DNA of 64,000 bases from Lepidostoma basale. Taxonomy: Eukaryota > Arthropoda > Insecta > Trichoptera > Lepidostomatidae. The notes under the pieces are model-generated. The model saw only the letters and a list, made by a program, of their open reading frames with translations. It ran no database searches and was not told the DNA's origin. The stretch spans positions 372,001-436,000 of the forward strand of contig JAHDVF020000517.1 in the NCBI GenBank assembly GCA_022606425.2, given 5' to 3'. Within the stretch, counting starts at the first letter, position 1; every line of letters begins with the position of its first letter. Shown here in pieces: positions 21,546-32,550 of this stretch. The translations under genes and the position numbers were made by a program.

Positions 21546-22179
21546 AAAATAGATATATAATAAGTATTAAAAAATGTCACCATCGCACAGTGAGAGGAAT
21601 CGTACACTGGACCTTCGGTGTGGCAGTTATAGCTGTTACCATTCTGCGACAAAAGTTGTCAAATAGAATAATGTTTTATTTGATTTAAAATAGGAAATCA
21701 TTTAATTTATCATGGTCAATACGAATGTTGGTAATTTTACATCCACGAGTATTTTGAAAACGTGATTGTGTAAACAATTACTTGAAAAAAAATCTAGGAT
21801 ATATTTATTTTACGACACTGTGCATCATGGCGTTTCTTCAAGGCTGGAAGGCACAATACCGTAAGTGCATAATCACCGGGTCTTGACGGGCTGTAAACAA
21901 GGGCGTGGTCTCAAGGGGGAGATTTTTCCCGTCTGTTGACACTCTGACCTTTTGTGTTGGCTCCGGAGGCTCGCCACGGTAACAAGCCAGTTAGTGCGAT
22001 ACAGTACACTCGCCATACAATGGCGCACTTACATCATCTTACGGAGCCAACATTGTTGGAAAAAAAGATATATTTTTGTCATATCCTGTTTCGCTAGTAA
22101 ACCAGCTTGTATAATGAGGTATAAACAGTTAATTATATTTTTTTTTACAGCTCATTAAAACTTGTGATCATTAATATTT
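21546..22179. other. No gene recognised (intron)
   Basis: Unassigned sequence. The stretch 21830-22060 is less AT-rich but shows no family motif. Confidence 0.4.
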
Positions 22180-22945
22180 CATTTTAGCTCAGAGAGAAAA
22201 TGGACCCAGCGAAGATTTTCAAGTCGACTATTAGAACGACCACCAGAAAGATGAAGGGAAAGCTGTTCATCTTCACCACAGGATCAATTTTAATATCCTG
22301 TCTAAACAAATAGCAAGATAAAGGAGAAGAAAAAGAAGAAGTTTTCAAGAGCATGATTATAAAAGATGGCCGAACAGACAGTGACGTCGAAAGAAAGGTC
22401 GGTGGGAGTAACAACGCGAATAAAGCTTTAAAGGTATTAGAAACAAGAATGTATCAAAGAAAGTGAAATTGGCCATTCATAATGGAGTTCTGGTTCCGTT
22501 CACTTATGTATGGAAGCAAATGATGGAACTGGTAGAAGGATGAGAGCAAAATAAATGTGATAAAGATGAAATCACTTAGGTGTATGTGCGTTAAAATTGA
22601 TGATAGAGACAAATGCTTATATCAGAGAGGAATGTTGAGCGGAAGAATTAATTATGAAATAATCAATGCGTCTGTTTGGAATGGAACATGGAACTCACTC
22701 ACTGAATGCAGAAATAATAGTAGAGAAATAAAAAATATACGTTATCGATGTGAATAGATTACGGAGTAGAGGCAGAATTTAGTTTTAAAGGTGTCCATGT
22801 TTAGAAGTCAGAACGACGTGCGCGTATGACTAGCTGTTTTAATAATAAGGAACCTATACAGGTGTGTCAGAATAGAGTAGTGTATTGGTCCATTATCTTT
22901 GCCCACTCCTTCGGGGAAACGATGTGATGGTTTGTTTTCTCTGTT
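22180..22945 (+). mobile_element. LINE-A, C-terminal third, GTTT-tail type
   Basis: Begins near the FEKEE region (CAGAGAGAAAATGGACCCA), with the VGGSNNANKALKVL and then KKVKLAIHNGVLVPF region of the reverse transcriptase C-terminus as in 53663-53800. The shared frame break follows at GAGAGCAAAATAAATG (22547-22562). It runs on to the KSERRAR and MTSCFNNKEPIQVCQ region. It ends in ACGATGTGATGGTTTGTTTT. Confidence 0.8.
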
Positions 22946-22969
22946 TAAATTTAAATGATTTTCACGCAA

Positions 22970-23335
22970 TACAAACAAACAAACAAACCATCACGCCGTT
23001 TCTCAGCAGAGGTAGGCAGAGAGAATGGACCGCTACACTTCTCTATCCTGGCATACCTCTTTAGCTTCCTCCACATTCATACAACGAGTATACACGAACG
23101 TCGATTCTTCCGACTTCGAACATGACCAACTTTTAAAATTTTATTAATTTGGTCATGCCATGTTTTAATCGGTCTGCGTCGACTCCGTACTCCATTTACA
23201 CCATTAACGTATACTTTCTTAACCATTCTTTCTCCATCCATGCGCTCCATATGTTCTTTCTTCTATCAGCATTTGAGATTCTGTCGTATATCGTTCTAAC
23301 ACACACACGTCTTAGGGACCCCATTTATTCTGCTC
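22970..23335 (-). mobile_element. LINE-A 3' end, GTTT-tail type
   Basis: The antisense tail AACAAACAAACAAACCATCA is followed by the LINE-A C-terminal blocks in order: CTRCMNVEEAKEVCQ, RSRKNRRSCI, GRRRPIKTWHDQ, KKVYVNGVNG, MDGERMVK. An internal deletion follows. It faces the copy at 22180-22945 in an inverted arrangement. Confidence 0.85.
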
Positions 23336-24139
23336 TCTCCAAAGAAATTGTGTTATTATAACAGTGTTTTAAATTTTAACAGTAACTTAAAATGAACTTA
23401 AATCAAGAGATTTCAGTAAAATCATTAGACTCTCTTAACGAAAATTATATATTAAATATTTAATAAAAAGTGGATGTTAACATTGTTATAAATTCTCCTT
23501 TCAGATTTAACATTCCCAGAAGCAGTTAGAGAAAAAATTTCATAAAACCTTATAAGAAATCATATTTCATATACAGTACGTACATTTTTGAATGTTATCA
23601 TAAGTTTTGTAGTTTATTTTTAGATATTAAAGATTGTGATATAATTGCTTTCGTTGTAAATTTTTATTCGATAATAATTTTTCCACTGCTACTCACAAGT
23701 TATTTACTCTTATTTATCCTAAACATTATTTTTTAATCTTAAGACACAAGTAAGTATAAAAATTTATCTTCTAGGCATCTTTAAGCTTTTTGCCTTTTAA
23801 TAATTCCTTTTGATCTGTTCCCTAAAAGACTTTCTTTTACATTTCATGTAGGTACCTACTAACATAATGTTAAACCCATAAACGACTCCAAAGTCTTATT
23901 TAAATCTACTTTCTTTAAGTACTCTTATAAATATAAATCTCATGTAGTTATTAGCAAATGATTCTTCGAAAACTACTTACAGCATCAATTTCTCAACATG
24001 ACAGTCTTATGGCGTATAGATCTTATTGTGATATTGACCTTGTTTAAACAAATTACATTTGTGAGCCTGAGAAAAAAAAAGTTTGCTTGTTTAATATAAT
24101 ACATATTAGACATATTATACTTATAATTCTGCCCTTAAT
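23336..24139. other. No gene recognised (intron)
   Basis: AT-rich sequence with no supported feature. Confidence 0.4.
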
Positions 24140-24690
24140 TTTTATTCCTTGGACTCTCTCGAAAATAGGCGAACAATTAATGATATGATGTTGCTTCACG
24201 AAATCATTCACTTCAAAATAGACAACTCCGAACTTCTTAGTAAATTACTACTGAATACCCCTATGCTTCGCACAAGACACACTGCGAACCAAATATTCCA
24301 CCTTTCGTGCGGCGGTGTACCGGACGTGCGACATGTACAATAAGTGCTTTAATAACATCGATGTGTTCCATCTTAATGAAAGTGATTTAAAAAAAAATGA
24401 TTGGAGCAACGCTTCGGGGCGAATGAAACTAATTACTCTATTTTTCCTTTTCTTGTCTGTTTATTTTTTTTTACATTTAAAAAATATTTTTCATCCATAA
24501 TTATTCATTATTACTAATACTACTAGTTTTCTCTTAAACTTACTTACTTTATTCTTCCTATATATTTAACCTTATGTCAGTTATATAATATTTGTGGTAG
24601 CATGTAATTGGCCTTTTTTTTGTTGTCTCTGTGTGTTTATATTCATATACTGTAATTGCTGTTTGTTACCCTCCAAAATAAAAAATAAAA
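24140..24690 (+). mobile_element. LINE-H (jockey/R1-like) 3' end
   Basis: The frame at 24149 reads SLENRRTINDMMLLHEIIHF, KIDNSELLSKLLLN and PMLRTRHT. After a frameshift near 24310 it gives MYNKCFNNIDVFHLNESDLK. This is the C-terminal series of jockey-type LINEs (L-x-x-RR-x-x-ND-x-x-L, N-x-x-DIF). The 3' untranslated part contains GTGGTAGCATGTAATTGGCC and ends in AAATAAAAAATAAAA. Confidence 0.75.
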
Positions 24691-25034
24691 ATTAAATTGT
24701 ATTTAATATTGCTAAAATATTGATATAATTATTATATATTTGAACAAAAACTGAATATTTCAAAAGTATAATAAATTAATGTTTTTTAATCAATACAATA
24801 TGTACATATTATAATATATTTAATAAAAAAGCATTTATAAAAAATCCCCTAAACACAGTTAAATGTCAGAACATTATTATGATTAAAAGTAGTTGGATAC
24901 ATAGCTGAAGATAAGTTAAAAAAATGGTTCTTTATTGATGAGTTCAAGTAAATATCTTGATTTAAATTTTTTATTATGGTATTTACTGACCGGTTTATAT
25001 ATTCCAATGTTTTGGCGGAAAAACTTAGATATTA
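24691..25034. other. No gene recognised (intron)
   Basis: AT-rich; the right part is the outer end of the H1 left arm. Confidence 0.4.
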
Positions 25035-25093
25035 CTGTTAAAATTGAAAACACTTAAAATATCACAATTTTTTTTATTCACTGAGAGTGTCGT

Positions 25094-25129
25094 GACAGCT
25101 GTTTCGCCAACCGATGTTGGCATCATCAG
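25094..25129 (-). ncRNA. Hammerhead-like core, H1 left arm
   Basis: Minus strand: CTGATGA, extra T, GCCAAC-ATCG-GTTGGC (perfect 6-bp helix II), GAAA, CAGCTGTC (self-complementary CAGCTG then a GTC-type site). Helix I pairing is weak in this family, so folding as a monomer is doubtful. Confidence 0.55.
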
Positions 25130-25169
25130 GTGTTACATTAAACTGAGTGAAATGAGTCTATTGTAACGA

Positions 25170-25205
25170 CTGATGATGCCAGCATCGGTTGGCGAAACAG
25201 CTGTC
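25170..25205 (+). ncRNA. Hammerhead-like core, H1 right arm
   Basis: Plus strand: CTGATGA, extra T, GCCAGC-ATCG-GTTGGC (all six pairs kept, one as G-U), GAAA, CAGCTGTC. Helix I is weak. Confidence 0.55.
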
Positions 25206-25619
25206 GCGAAACTCTCATTGAATAAAAAGAAAATTGTGATATTATAACAGTGTTTTTATTTTTAACAGTAATAATGTTGAAGTATCTCATCGTGTTTCGG
25301 GCAAAACAATGGACTTTGATATTTCTACTATATTATACGACTATATTTAATTAAAACATGACCGGTTTATGAATAAATATTCATATCAAGTAGATTTGCA
25401 TCGACTTTCAAAATTAAATTGCTTTAAAATCAAACAAATGAACCTTTAGTTAAAATATATAATAAAGTAACGATAAAATCCCAAGATCTTACTGAGAGAA
25501 AACTTTATTATAAGTTAGTATTTTAATAAAGTGATTAAAATATATTATAATTTTGATATTTTGTTGACATAATATAGTCATTGCATTTATTAAATATATG
25601 GTTGCCATGTTTTTGATAA

Positions 25620-25830
25620 TGTAATTTATTTTATGATTTAAAACACTATTTTTTCACTTTGTGTTTATTTTTCTCGACATGTTTCAAAGGCTTTACACCT
25701 TCATCATCGGGATAACGATATTAACATTTGAATAAAGCCTTCGAAACATGTCGAGAAAAATAATCTCAAAAGTTGAAAAAACATTGTTTCAATTCATAAA
25801 AATCGGCTAATAGAATTTTAAAGTGTTAAC
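25620..25830. repeat. H2 inverted pair
   Basis: The left arm (minus) reads CCCGATGATGAAGG, TGTAAAG, CCTTTGAAACATGTCGAG. The right arm (plus) has AAGCCTTCGAAACATGTCGAG with its 5' core lost. Both continue into AAAAATAA and an AAGT-GAAAAAA-type string, then a TTCATAAAA string. Confidence 0.7.
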
Positions 25831-26156
25831 GCCTTAAGTTTTTTTTGAAAATTGTTAAATTTTTTAAACATTCATTTAAACATTCTGCGTGATCAAGGTG
25901 TTTATAAAAAATCTTGATTGACGTGACTGCTCTGAACTAAGAGGAAATATTATTAAACTATATAGGTACATTTAAAGCATTATCAGTTTTTTATGAATTG
26001 CTTCTTTCCTTAAAAAGTGTTTAATGATTGTTAATTTAAATGTTTCTTTTTTTATATACTTTAAATACAACACACACTTTATTAAAAAAATTGAAATAAA
26101 AAACAAATATTTTAAATAATAAAGTATGTGTTGTATTGTTTAGTGTGTGTTATATG
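25831..26156. other. No gene recognised (intron)
   Basis: AT-rich. 26060-26130 has a local inverted AACACACACTTTATTAA/TTTAAATAATAAAGTATGTG pair. Confidence 0.4.
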
Positions 26157-26405
26157 CAGTGGCAGTACTCCCATAGAAGCCCAGAAGCCCGTCTTGCGTA
26201 AGAAATTTTGAATCAAAACCTCTTCTGGCTTACAGAGGTTCAGCTTTTATGGCTATTCGTCTTACGTCTGATAGGAACATTATTGGTAGGTGATTTGGTT
26301 GATTGTTGGTTTATGCGGGGGCATGATAACTTAGATTTGGGGGTTTTGATTAAAAAATTCTTACGCAAGCCGGGCTTCTGGGCTTCTATGGAAGTACCGC
26401 CATTG
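26157..26405. mobile_element. hAT-type MITE with 8-bp target duplication
   Basis: The left end CAGTGGCAGTAC and right end GTACCGCCATTG are imperfect inverted repeats. The TIRs extend about 63 bp (CATAGAAGCCCAGAAGCCCG at left, CGGGCTTCTGGGCTTCTATG at right). The 249-bp element is flanked by perfect copies of GTTATATG (26149-26156 and 26406-26413). CA-G-TG ends and an 8-bp duplication indicate hAT. Non-coding. Confidence 0.9.
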
Positions 26406-26477
26406 GTTATATGTAGTGTGTTGTATGTGTAAAGCATATAAAAAAGAAAAAATAATAAAACAAAGTTCAACATTTTG

Positions 26478-26905
26478 AATGTATACAAATTCTTGTAGAC
26501 AAATACTGGATTTCACCCATTGCGGAAAATTATTTTAATTTTATAAGGATTAATTGTTTTTCAATAGAGACGAAGATGTAAATTGTTTTCTGGGAACAGA
26601 ATGTGGTAGCCGAGGCGCTTACAGGACTTCTGACCTGTCATTGGTTGGGTTGAGCGATTGCTTTATGTTTAACAACATTCCCCATTCCGCATTTTTTTTC
26701 TTTTCTTATGACCACCACGTCTGACAAATTTTTGGAACTTGTATATATGGTAGATTCCACGCCTATCTTTGTATATTTAAGTTCACTCTACACTAGCGTA
26801 ATCTATTCATTAGGTCATAAGTCCTGTAAGCGCCTCGGCCACCACATTCTGTTCCCAGAAAACAATTTACATCTTCGTCTCTATTGAGATACAATTAATC
26901 CTTAT
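26478..26905. repeat. REP-G inverted pair
   Basis: A plus-strand REP-G arm (26560-26695: GAGACGAAGATGTAAATTGT, GAGGCGCTTACAGGACTT, GACCTGTCATTGGTTGGG) faces a minus-strand arm (26815-26890). The arm is preceded by the 50-bp block also found at 36286 and 62593 (CAAATACTGGATTTCACCCA). The pair could form a long hairpin. Confidence 0.7.
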
Positions 26906-27349
26906 AAAACAAAACAAAGTTATGGCGAATATAGAAAAAATATTCATTTAAGCTATATTTCTCACGTAGTTGATATAAGTTACAAATAAAAAAGAAACGA
27001 ATAACCAACGGATTATATGGCGATTACAAGCGGTCAAGAAAGTATTTGAGTGTGCTTCAGTAACGCTGGGCGCAGAGTGACAAAAAATTCCAAATATTCC
27101 ACCGGAGAAGAAAACACGCAGTAAGAAAAGTATGAAACATTTTCTAGCCAACAGATGTCAGCGCAAAAACTGCGGTTCACGGACCAGCCGACTTCTCGTT
27201 AGTAACGTTAAACCAAAAGCGTTTGGATTACCGTATGAGTGTTAATCATTGCAAATAGTGAAGCTTATAACTAACATGTTTTACAACTTTTTAAATATAT
27301 TTTTTAATCCGAACGTGTCAGTAGTAAAAACTAAACTATTTATTTAATT
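26906..27349. other. No gene recognised (intron)
   Basis: A frame on the minus strand (26948-27151) has no recognised motif. Confidence 0.4.
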
Positions 27350-27775
27350 TATTTATTTATTTATTTTAGGGTAACAAAAAACAGCGAATATATATAAAAT
27401 ACACAAAGAAGTACTCAAATAAGGCCAATTACATGTTACCACAAATATAAATGAATGAACAGAGTTAAAATTATAGACTTATGAAACGAGACTTAACTAA
27501 ACTAAAATAAATATAAAACGAACTAAGGTAATAATATAAAAATTAATAAAATATAATAATAATAATACAAGGAAAGGAATATAACATTAGAGCACTATAC
27601 ACATCGAAAAGTTGCTGCAACAATATTTTTTAAATCATAAGCGTTTAGGTGAAAAACATCGATTGCATTAAAAGATTTGTTATAAGTGTCGCATATCCGG
27701 TACACTGCCGCGCTCTGAGCATAATTGGTGTAATAAGCAGGAAGGTGAAATATTTGGCTCGCGGTATATCTAACT
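27350..27775 (-). mobile_element. LINE-H 3' end, antisense
   Basis: The minus strand gives AAVYRICDTYNKSFNAIDVF, HLNAYDLKNIVAATF, a stop, then a 3' untranslated part with GTGGTAACATGTAATTGGCC. This matches the plus-strand copy at 24140-24690. The TTTATTTATTTATTTA run at 27348-27363 is its antisense tail. Confidence 0.75.
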
Positions 27776-27782
27776 AAACTAT

Positions 27783-28390
27783 CTAACCATCTACTAAACT
27801 ATCTAACCATCACGCCATATCCCTGAAGAGAAAGACAGGATGAATGAACCACCATATTACCCTCTCCTGACATACCTTTCTAGATTCCTCAACATGTTCT
27901 TTCCCCATGCACGCCCGTCGATTTCTCCAAATTTTCAAGTAGCCCGACATTTAATAAATTTATTTGAATCGGAAAACCCCGATTGGGTTTTAAAATATAC
28001 TGATATTTATATCTTACATTTCAATATATGATATTTGAGGTTTATTTTTAAGTTATTTTTAGTAAGTCTTTTAGTTTGAATCGTAGGTCGTTGAGACGTT
28101 GAATTCGTTGTACATTATTTTGAGAGTTACAGTTCGTTGTAAATTATTCTAGATTGTTCTGTCTTTGTCCGTGCTTTTGGTAAGTGATATCTGTTACAGT
28201 TTTTAGTTCAGTGGCTGTGTACATCTGAGTTTTTATAAGTTTGTAGGCACTGTTTGCTGTCTCTTTTGTGATCAATCTGTGTCTTTTATGTCTGGTAATA
28301 AAAGGGAATTAGATTGATTTTATCATGCCACGAAATCCTTGGTTTTTCTCTTCTTTCTGTTCCATTCACACTTTTAAAAATAAGCATCGA
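27783..28390 (-). mobile_element. LINE-A 3' end interrupted by an insertion
   Basis: The antisense LINE-A runs from ACTAACCATCACGCCATATC near 27804 to the INQILN region near 27966, stops, and resumes at 28316 with TTTTATCATGCCACGAAATC, which is the next LINE-A block. The material between is listed separately. Confidence 0.75.
27968..28315. mobile_element. Unclassified 348-bp insertion in LINE-A
   Basis: Sits exactly where the LINE-A reading is broken. The flanks TTTATTTGA and GATTTTATC could reflect a short target duplication. It ends in GTAATAAAAGGGAATTAG, which includes a polyadenylation-like AATAAA, so a solo LTR is one possibility. No inverted ends were seen. Confidence 0.45.
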
Positions 28391-29194
28391 GAACATGATA
28401 ATTTATATTATAAATCACACGAAAATAGTTTTATGGTAATATTTATGTTTATTTATTGTTCATTGAACAATTATATAAAACTGCATTTTATCTTTTAACA
28501 TTGATTAAACATACATCTTCTGAAAGGTTTTTTGTATTTTTGGGTGACATATTTTGTAATGCTGGGGCATAATCAAAGTTTTAAAAAATTACAATTTAAA
28601 AATTCCGTGGTAATAAAACGTATTATTCATAATAATTATAACATGATAAAACTTCTATAAAACTGATGTTTTTTTATCAATAATAAATATTATTTTTATG
28701 AATTCATAAAATAAAAGCTTTTGGTAGAAGATTAACGTCACAATTATGTATAAAATCATTTGAGAATAAAATGTCGCGTGGGAAAGATGAGCTTTTGGCC
28801 AACAAAATAAATATTACCAAAAACAAAGCAATGTAAAACAGGAACACTATATTATGATACAACAACAAAAAACTTTCTCTCGCCCTTTTCAAATCCGGAT
28901 ATCCTAGTAGGAAGGACTTCTTTTGATACTTAAGTATATGCGCACATCTTGCATACAATTTTAATTAATTAAAGAAAAACATATTTATTGGTATAAACAA
29001 AATGACATTAAAAATATGGCGTCAAAAAATATTTTTTTAAGAATTAATTTTGGAAAAGTAAAAAAATTGTGGATATTGGATTAGAGTTTTTTATGGACCC
29101 TGCAAAGAAAACATTAGATAATATGTACATATTTACTAAGAAGCATAAAAGATTGAGGAAAAATTAAGTATCTCATTAACTTGTGATGTTAACA
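28391..29194. other. No gene recognised (intron)
   Basis: AT-rich. 28590-28680 resembles old repeat flanks (AAAACTGATG) seen at 14880 and 34490. Confidence 0.4.
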
Positions 29195-29290
29195 TTGTGA
29201 AATTTCACAACGCCAAATTTTTTATGATATGACATTCGAAATATGCCGAGAAAAATAAACCATATGTGGAAAAATCAGTGTTATTAATAA
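29195..29290 (+). repeat. H2 relic
   Basis: ATTCGAAATATGCCGAGAAA then AATAAACC and GTGGAAAAATCAGTGTTATT match the H2 arm. The CGATGATGAAGG part is lost. Confidence 0.55.
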
Positions 29291-29334
29291 TACGATTTCT
29301 TATCTTAAACGTTTTGACGACTGGATCATACTGA

Positions 29335-29995
29335 TTCGGTGATGCAACTGAACGGTTACAATGTTGCAAAGGTGGAAAAGTTCAGATACCTTGGCAGCAT
29401 GCTTACAGACACCCTTAACCCAGATGTAGAGTTAAAATGTCGGATTGAAGCAGCAAGAACAGCATTTAACAAAATGAAGTCACTCTTTTGCAATGACAAT
29501 GTCAACTTAAAACTAAGACAGAGGATGTTAAGGTGTTATGTGTGGTCTGTACTGTTATATGGAAGTGAGACATGGACATTAAAAGTAAATACAATGAACC
29601 GGTTAGAGGCATTTATAATGTGGCTTCACCGAAGAATGTTCAGGATCCCATGGACAGACTGAGTGACGAACACAGAGGTCCTGAATCGTGCAGGAGTAAA
29701 TAGAGAGCTGCTGACATAGATCAAAGTCCGCAAGATTTCATATCTGGGTCACGTTCAACGAGGAGAAAAATATCGCCTGCTGCATCTAATTTTGAAGGGA
29801 AAAATAGAGGGCCGCAGGGGGCCAGGGAGAAGGTAGATAGATCTCTTGGCTGCGCAATGTGAGGGAATGGACAGGAATCGGAACTGTGGAGGAGCTATTC
29901 CGGACAGCACAGGATAGGGAAGAGTTTACCAGAGTGATTGTCAACGTCGGGGGGAGCTGACAGGGCACTTTAAGAAGAAGAAACGTTTTAAAATG
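29335..29995 (+). mobile_element. LINE-I C-terminal region
   Basis: The frame 29339-29662 reads VEKFRYLGSMLTDTLNPDVE, IEAARTAFNKMKSL, RMLRCYVWSVLLYGSETWTL and LHRRMFRIPWTD, followed by a stop. It continues in the same order with TNTEVLNRAGVNREL, ISYLGHVQRGEKYRLL, KIEGRRGPGR and W-x-R-x-VREWTGI. The 3' end is GGCACTTTAAGAAGAAGAA. This is the thumb to C-terminus of an RTE/CR1-like reverse transcriptase (SETW motif). The N-terminal catalytic part is absent. Confidence 0.8.
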
Positions 29996-30504
29996 CGACA
30001 CAATAATAATAATGTAAAAATACGTTGTGAAAATAATTGATTGAAAATAAACACATTTGATGTAAAAATCTTCAAGATTTGCTTTCAAGTGCATAATAAA
30101 TAATCTTTCGCTCACAATGTTATTAATGCTCTATCCTAAAAAATACTTCCTCCAGCGTATAAACCGTTGGAATGAAGCGTTTTTACTCGGTATGTTGAAT
30201 AAAATTTCCTGCCTAGAAGCTAAAACTATATCAATTCTCATACAATTAGCAAGGCTCAGTGGAAATTAAGGTTCGGGGTGTAATGAGAAGCGTTTTTTGT
30301 TTTTGATGTTTGGCCAGCTAACTTTTGTTTTTGTGTTCAACATAATGTTATCTCTTCGGTGAATTAACCCAAAGAAATGTTTCAAATGTTAGAAAACTTT
30401 CTGTGAAGATTAATGTGGGCATGTGAGTATGCGTTATTTATTTATTTTGTCTTATGTGTAAATTTGAATAATATATAAACCCGGAAGGTACATTTATCTC
30501 CTGT
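29996..30504. other. No gene recognised (intron)
   Basis: Unassigned AT-rich sequence. Confidence 0.4.
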
Positions 30505-30818
30505 TTTATCTCCCAGCATGCAGAACCAACCTGCCTCTGGTGATGCCGGTGGGGAGAGCAATCAAACTGCTGAACATGATCGCTTCGGAGATCGATGTCT
30601 TTCATATTCGTGAAAGTACATTCAGAAGACAAATACTCTTGACTTTGGAGAGTATTTTGTATTCCTAATGTCGAACCATCTCTCATGCGTTCCTGGTATT
30701 ATAATATTCCTTATGTTTTACCTGTTCTCAATAGATGCCTTAAACTATAAAAAATGTTTGTAATGTCTTTTGAGAAAATAAACTGATTTGATTTGATTTG
30801 ATTTGATTTGATTTAAAA
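30505..30818 (+). mobile_element. LINE-E 3' end
   Basis: Same 3' part as 58185-58470: CAGCATGCAGAACCAACCTG, GCCGGTGGGGAGAGCAATCA, GAAAGTACATTCAGAAGACA, a stop after GAGAGTATTTTGTATTCC, then a short 3' untranslated region and (TTTGA)n at 30785-30815. Confidence 0.85.
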
Positions 30819-30859
30819 AAATGGATATAAAACGAATTTTTTATACCCTATTTTGATTA

Positions 30860-31065
30860 AAAAATCTCATAGTCCATTGTTTTGGCCGAAACACTATGAT
30901 ACTTTAACATTTTATAACTGTTAAAGTATTTAAGTAGTTATGAAAATTTGACATTTGATATATTATTGTAACACCTGATGATGTCAATATTGGTTGATGA
31001 AACAGCTGTCGTAAAATAAAATACAATTATGACATAAAAACAAAGTTTTTTCATTAACAGTTATA
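30860..31065. repeat. H1 repeat with a right-arm core
   Basis: The left arm holds only the outer end (TAGTCCATTGTTTTGGCC, antisense). The right-arm core starts at 30973: CTGATGA, T, GTCAAT-ATTG-GTTGAT, GAAA, CAGCTGTC. Compared with GCCAAC/GTTGGC, position 2 of helix II has changed on both sides (C-G to T-A) and two other pairs are G-U, so pairing is kept. Confidence 0.65.
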
Positions 31066-31194
31066 AAAAATTTCATTTAAAAACGAAAATATTTAAAATG
31101 AATAAAAAAATATTTAAATTAAATAAAAATTACTCAAGTCTTGTATTTTTATTATATAATAAATTAGTATTATTGTATTTTATGTTACCCGAAC

Positions 31195-31416
31195 AATGTG
31201 CGAAAGTGGAAGCGAAGCATGGAATTGGTAGAAGAAGGATGGGAGCAGAATAAATGCGGTAGAGATGAGGGAAGACGTATGTGGTAGAACAATGTACGAC
31301 AGAATCTCGAGCGAATGAATGTAGAGCGGAAGAAGGTATTATGAACAAAATTATGAAAGGATCGCTGCGTTGGTTCGGACATATGGAGTGCATGGATGGA
31401 GAAATACTGGTTAAGA
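31195..31416 (+). mobile_element. LINE-A internal fragment
   Basis: VEAKHGIGRRRMGAE then the shared TAA frame break at GCAGAATAAATGCGG, then in another frame the ECRAEEGIMNKIMKGSLRWF and GHMECMDGEILVK series. It abuts an antisense LINE-A copy at 31417. Confidence 0.8.
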
Positions 31417-31930
31417 ACTTTTTTTTCCTGACACACCTCTTCAGATTCCTCCACGTTCATACAGCGAGTCATACACGCACGTCTATTCTTCCGTCTTCCT
31501 ACATAGCCGATCTTAAATAAAAATGGGATTGATTTAGTCATGCTATGTTTTCCTCCGTCTTTGATTACTCACATTATTTCATGTACTCCATTCAAATTAT
31601 TTACATTTACTTTCTTAACAATCATTTCTTTTTCCAAGCGTTATATGTGTTCAAATCAACGCAGTTATTCTTTCATAATTTTGTTCATAATACTTTCTAC
31701 TTTCTTCTGTTCTACATTCATTACTGATATCAGCATTTGAAAACCTGTCGTACATCGTTTTACTACACACACGTCTAAGGGATTTCATCTCTACCACTTC
31801 TTCTGCCAGTTCCGTACTTCGCTGTAATTCATAAGGATTGGAACTAAAATTCCATTGTGAACGACCGTTTTTGTTTTCATTGATAAGTTCTTCCTTCTAA
31901 TAACCATTTTTAAAGCTCATTTACTTTGTT
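31417..31930 (-). mobile_element. LINE-A fragment, antisense
   Basis: The minus strand gives KIGYVGRRKNRRACMTRCMN with VEESEEVCQEK at the 31425 end. Toward 31930 it continues with KTMYDRFSNADI, SLRRVCSK and a KVNEL-x-x-GY series from the reverse transcriptase C-terminus. The 3' tail is missing. Confidence 0.8.
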
Positions 31931-31994
31931 ACCCACACAAACCCTTTTATTTAATATATTATAATATAACTAACGATTAATGTACAATATAATT

Positions 31995-32390
31995 AAAGCT
32001 TGCTTGCTTTTTGGTTTTACATTGATTTATTTATTTACAAAAATATAACATATACACAATAGTGACAAAATTTGTTTTGCCTTGCGAAGGCAGTCACTAA
32101 CGTTTTCGCAAAAGTTTTAGAATGTTTTTGCAAAGCGAAACAAATTTGTCATTGCTGTTTATATATTTTTATATTTTTGTAAATAAATAAATTAATGTAA
32201 AACCATAAAGCAAATTAGCTTCCATTATGATATAATAGTGACAAATTTATTTTGCCTTGCGAGGGCATTCACAAACGTTTTAGCAAAAGTTTTAGAATGT
32301 CTTTGCAAAGCGAAACAAATTTGTCACTGTGGGGTATATATTTTTTATATTTTTGTTAATAAATAAATCAATGTAAAACCAAAAAAAAAA
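31995..32390. mobile_element. Foldback MITE with a second partial copy
   Basis: 31995-32222 is a palindrome-like element. Its left arm (GCTTTTTGGTTTTACATTGA, ATTTATTTACAAAAATATAA, AGTGACAAAATTTGTTTTGC) is repeated in inverse order on the right (GCAAAGCGAAACAAATTTGT, TATTTTTGTAAATAAATAAA, AATGTAAAACCATAAAGC). The inner unit recurs at 32232-32320 with its right arm, ending near 32390. Non-coding; superfamily unknown. Confidence 0.7.
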
Positions 32391-32550
32391 TTAGCTCCCA
32401 ATTTTACCAAATTAACCGATGTGATCAACGATATTCACCGTTAATTTATTTGCAAGAAAATATCATTCTTCAATATAATGATTACGAAAATAATTTCTTA
32501 CTATTCTGGTATCAAATTTGCTTGAGTGCTCCAACTAAAGTTTAACTTAC

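Larger units (their letters stand above)
25035..25330. repeat. H1 inverted pair with two hammerhead-like cores
   Basis: Arms read outward from about 25150. Each has the core, then an A-rich stretch, AATTGTGATATT, a CAGTGTTTT-like string, TTTTAACAGTAAT, and at the outer end TTTCGGGCAAAACAATGGA or its antisense equivalent. Arms are about 120-160 bp. No ORF. Confidence 0.75.
18468..32550 (-). other. Intron of the DIP-like gene, about 14.1 kb
   Basis: Bounded by donor GTAAGTTAAA (first base 32550) and acceptor TGTTTCAG (last base 18468). The two exons join without a frame change (TAC AAA | GTG GCA TGG). It holds fragments of LINEs A, D, E, F, H and I, several H repeats, MITEs and REP-G. Confidence 0.85.
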
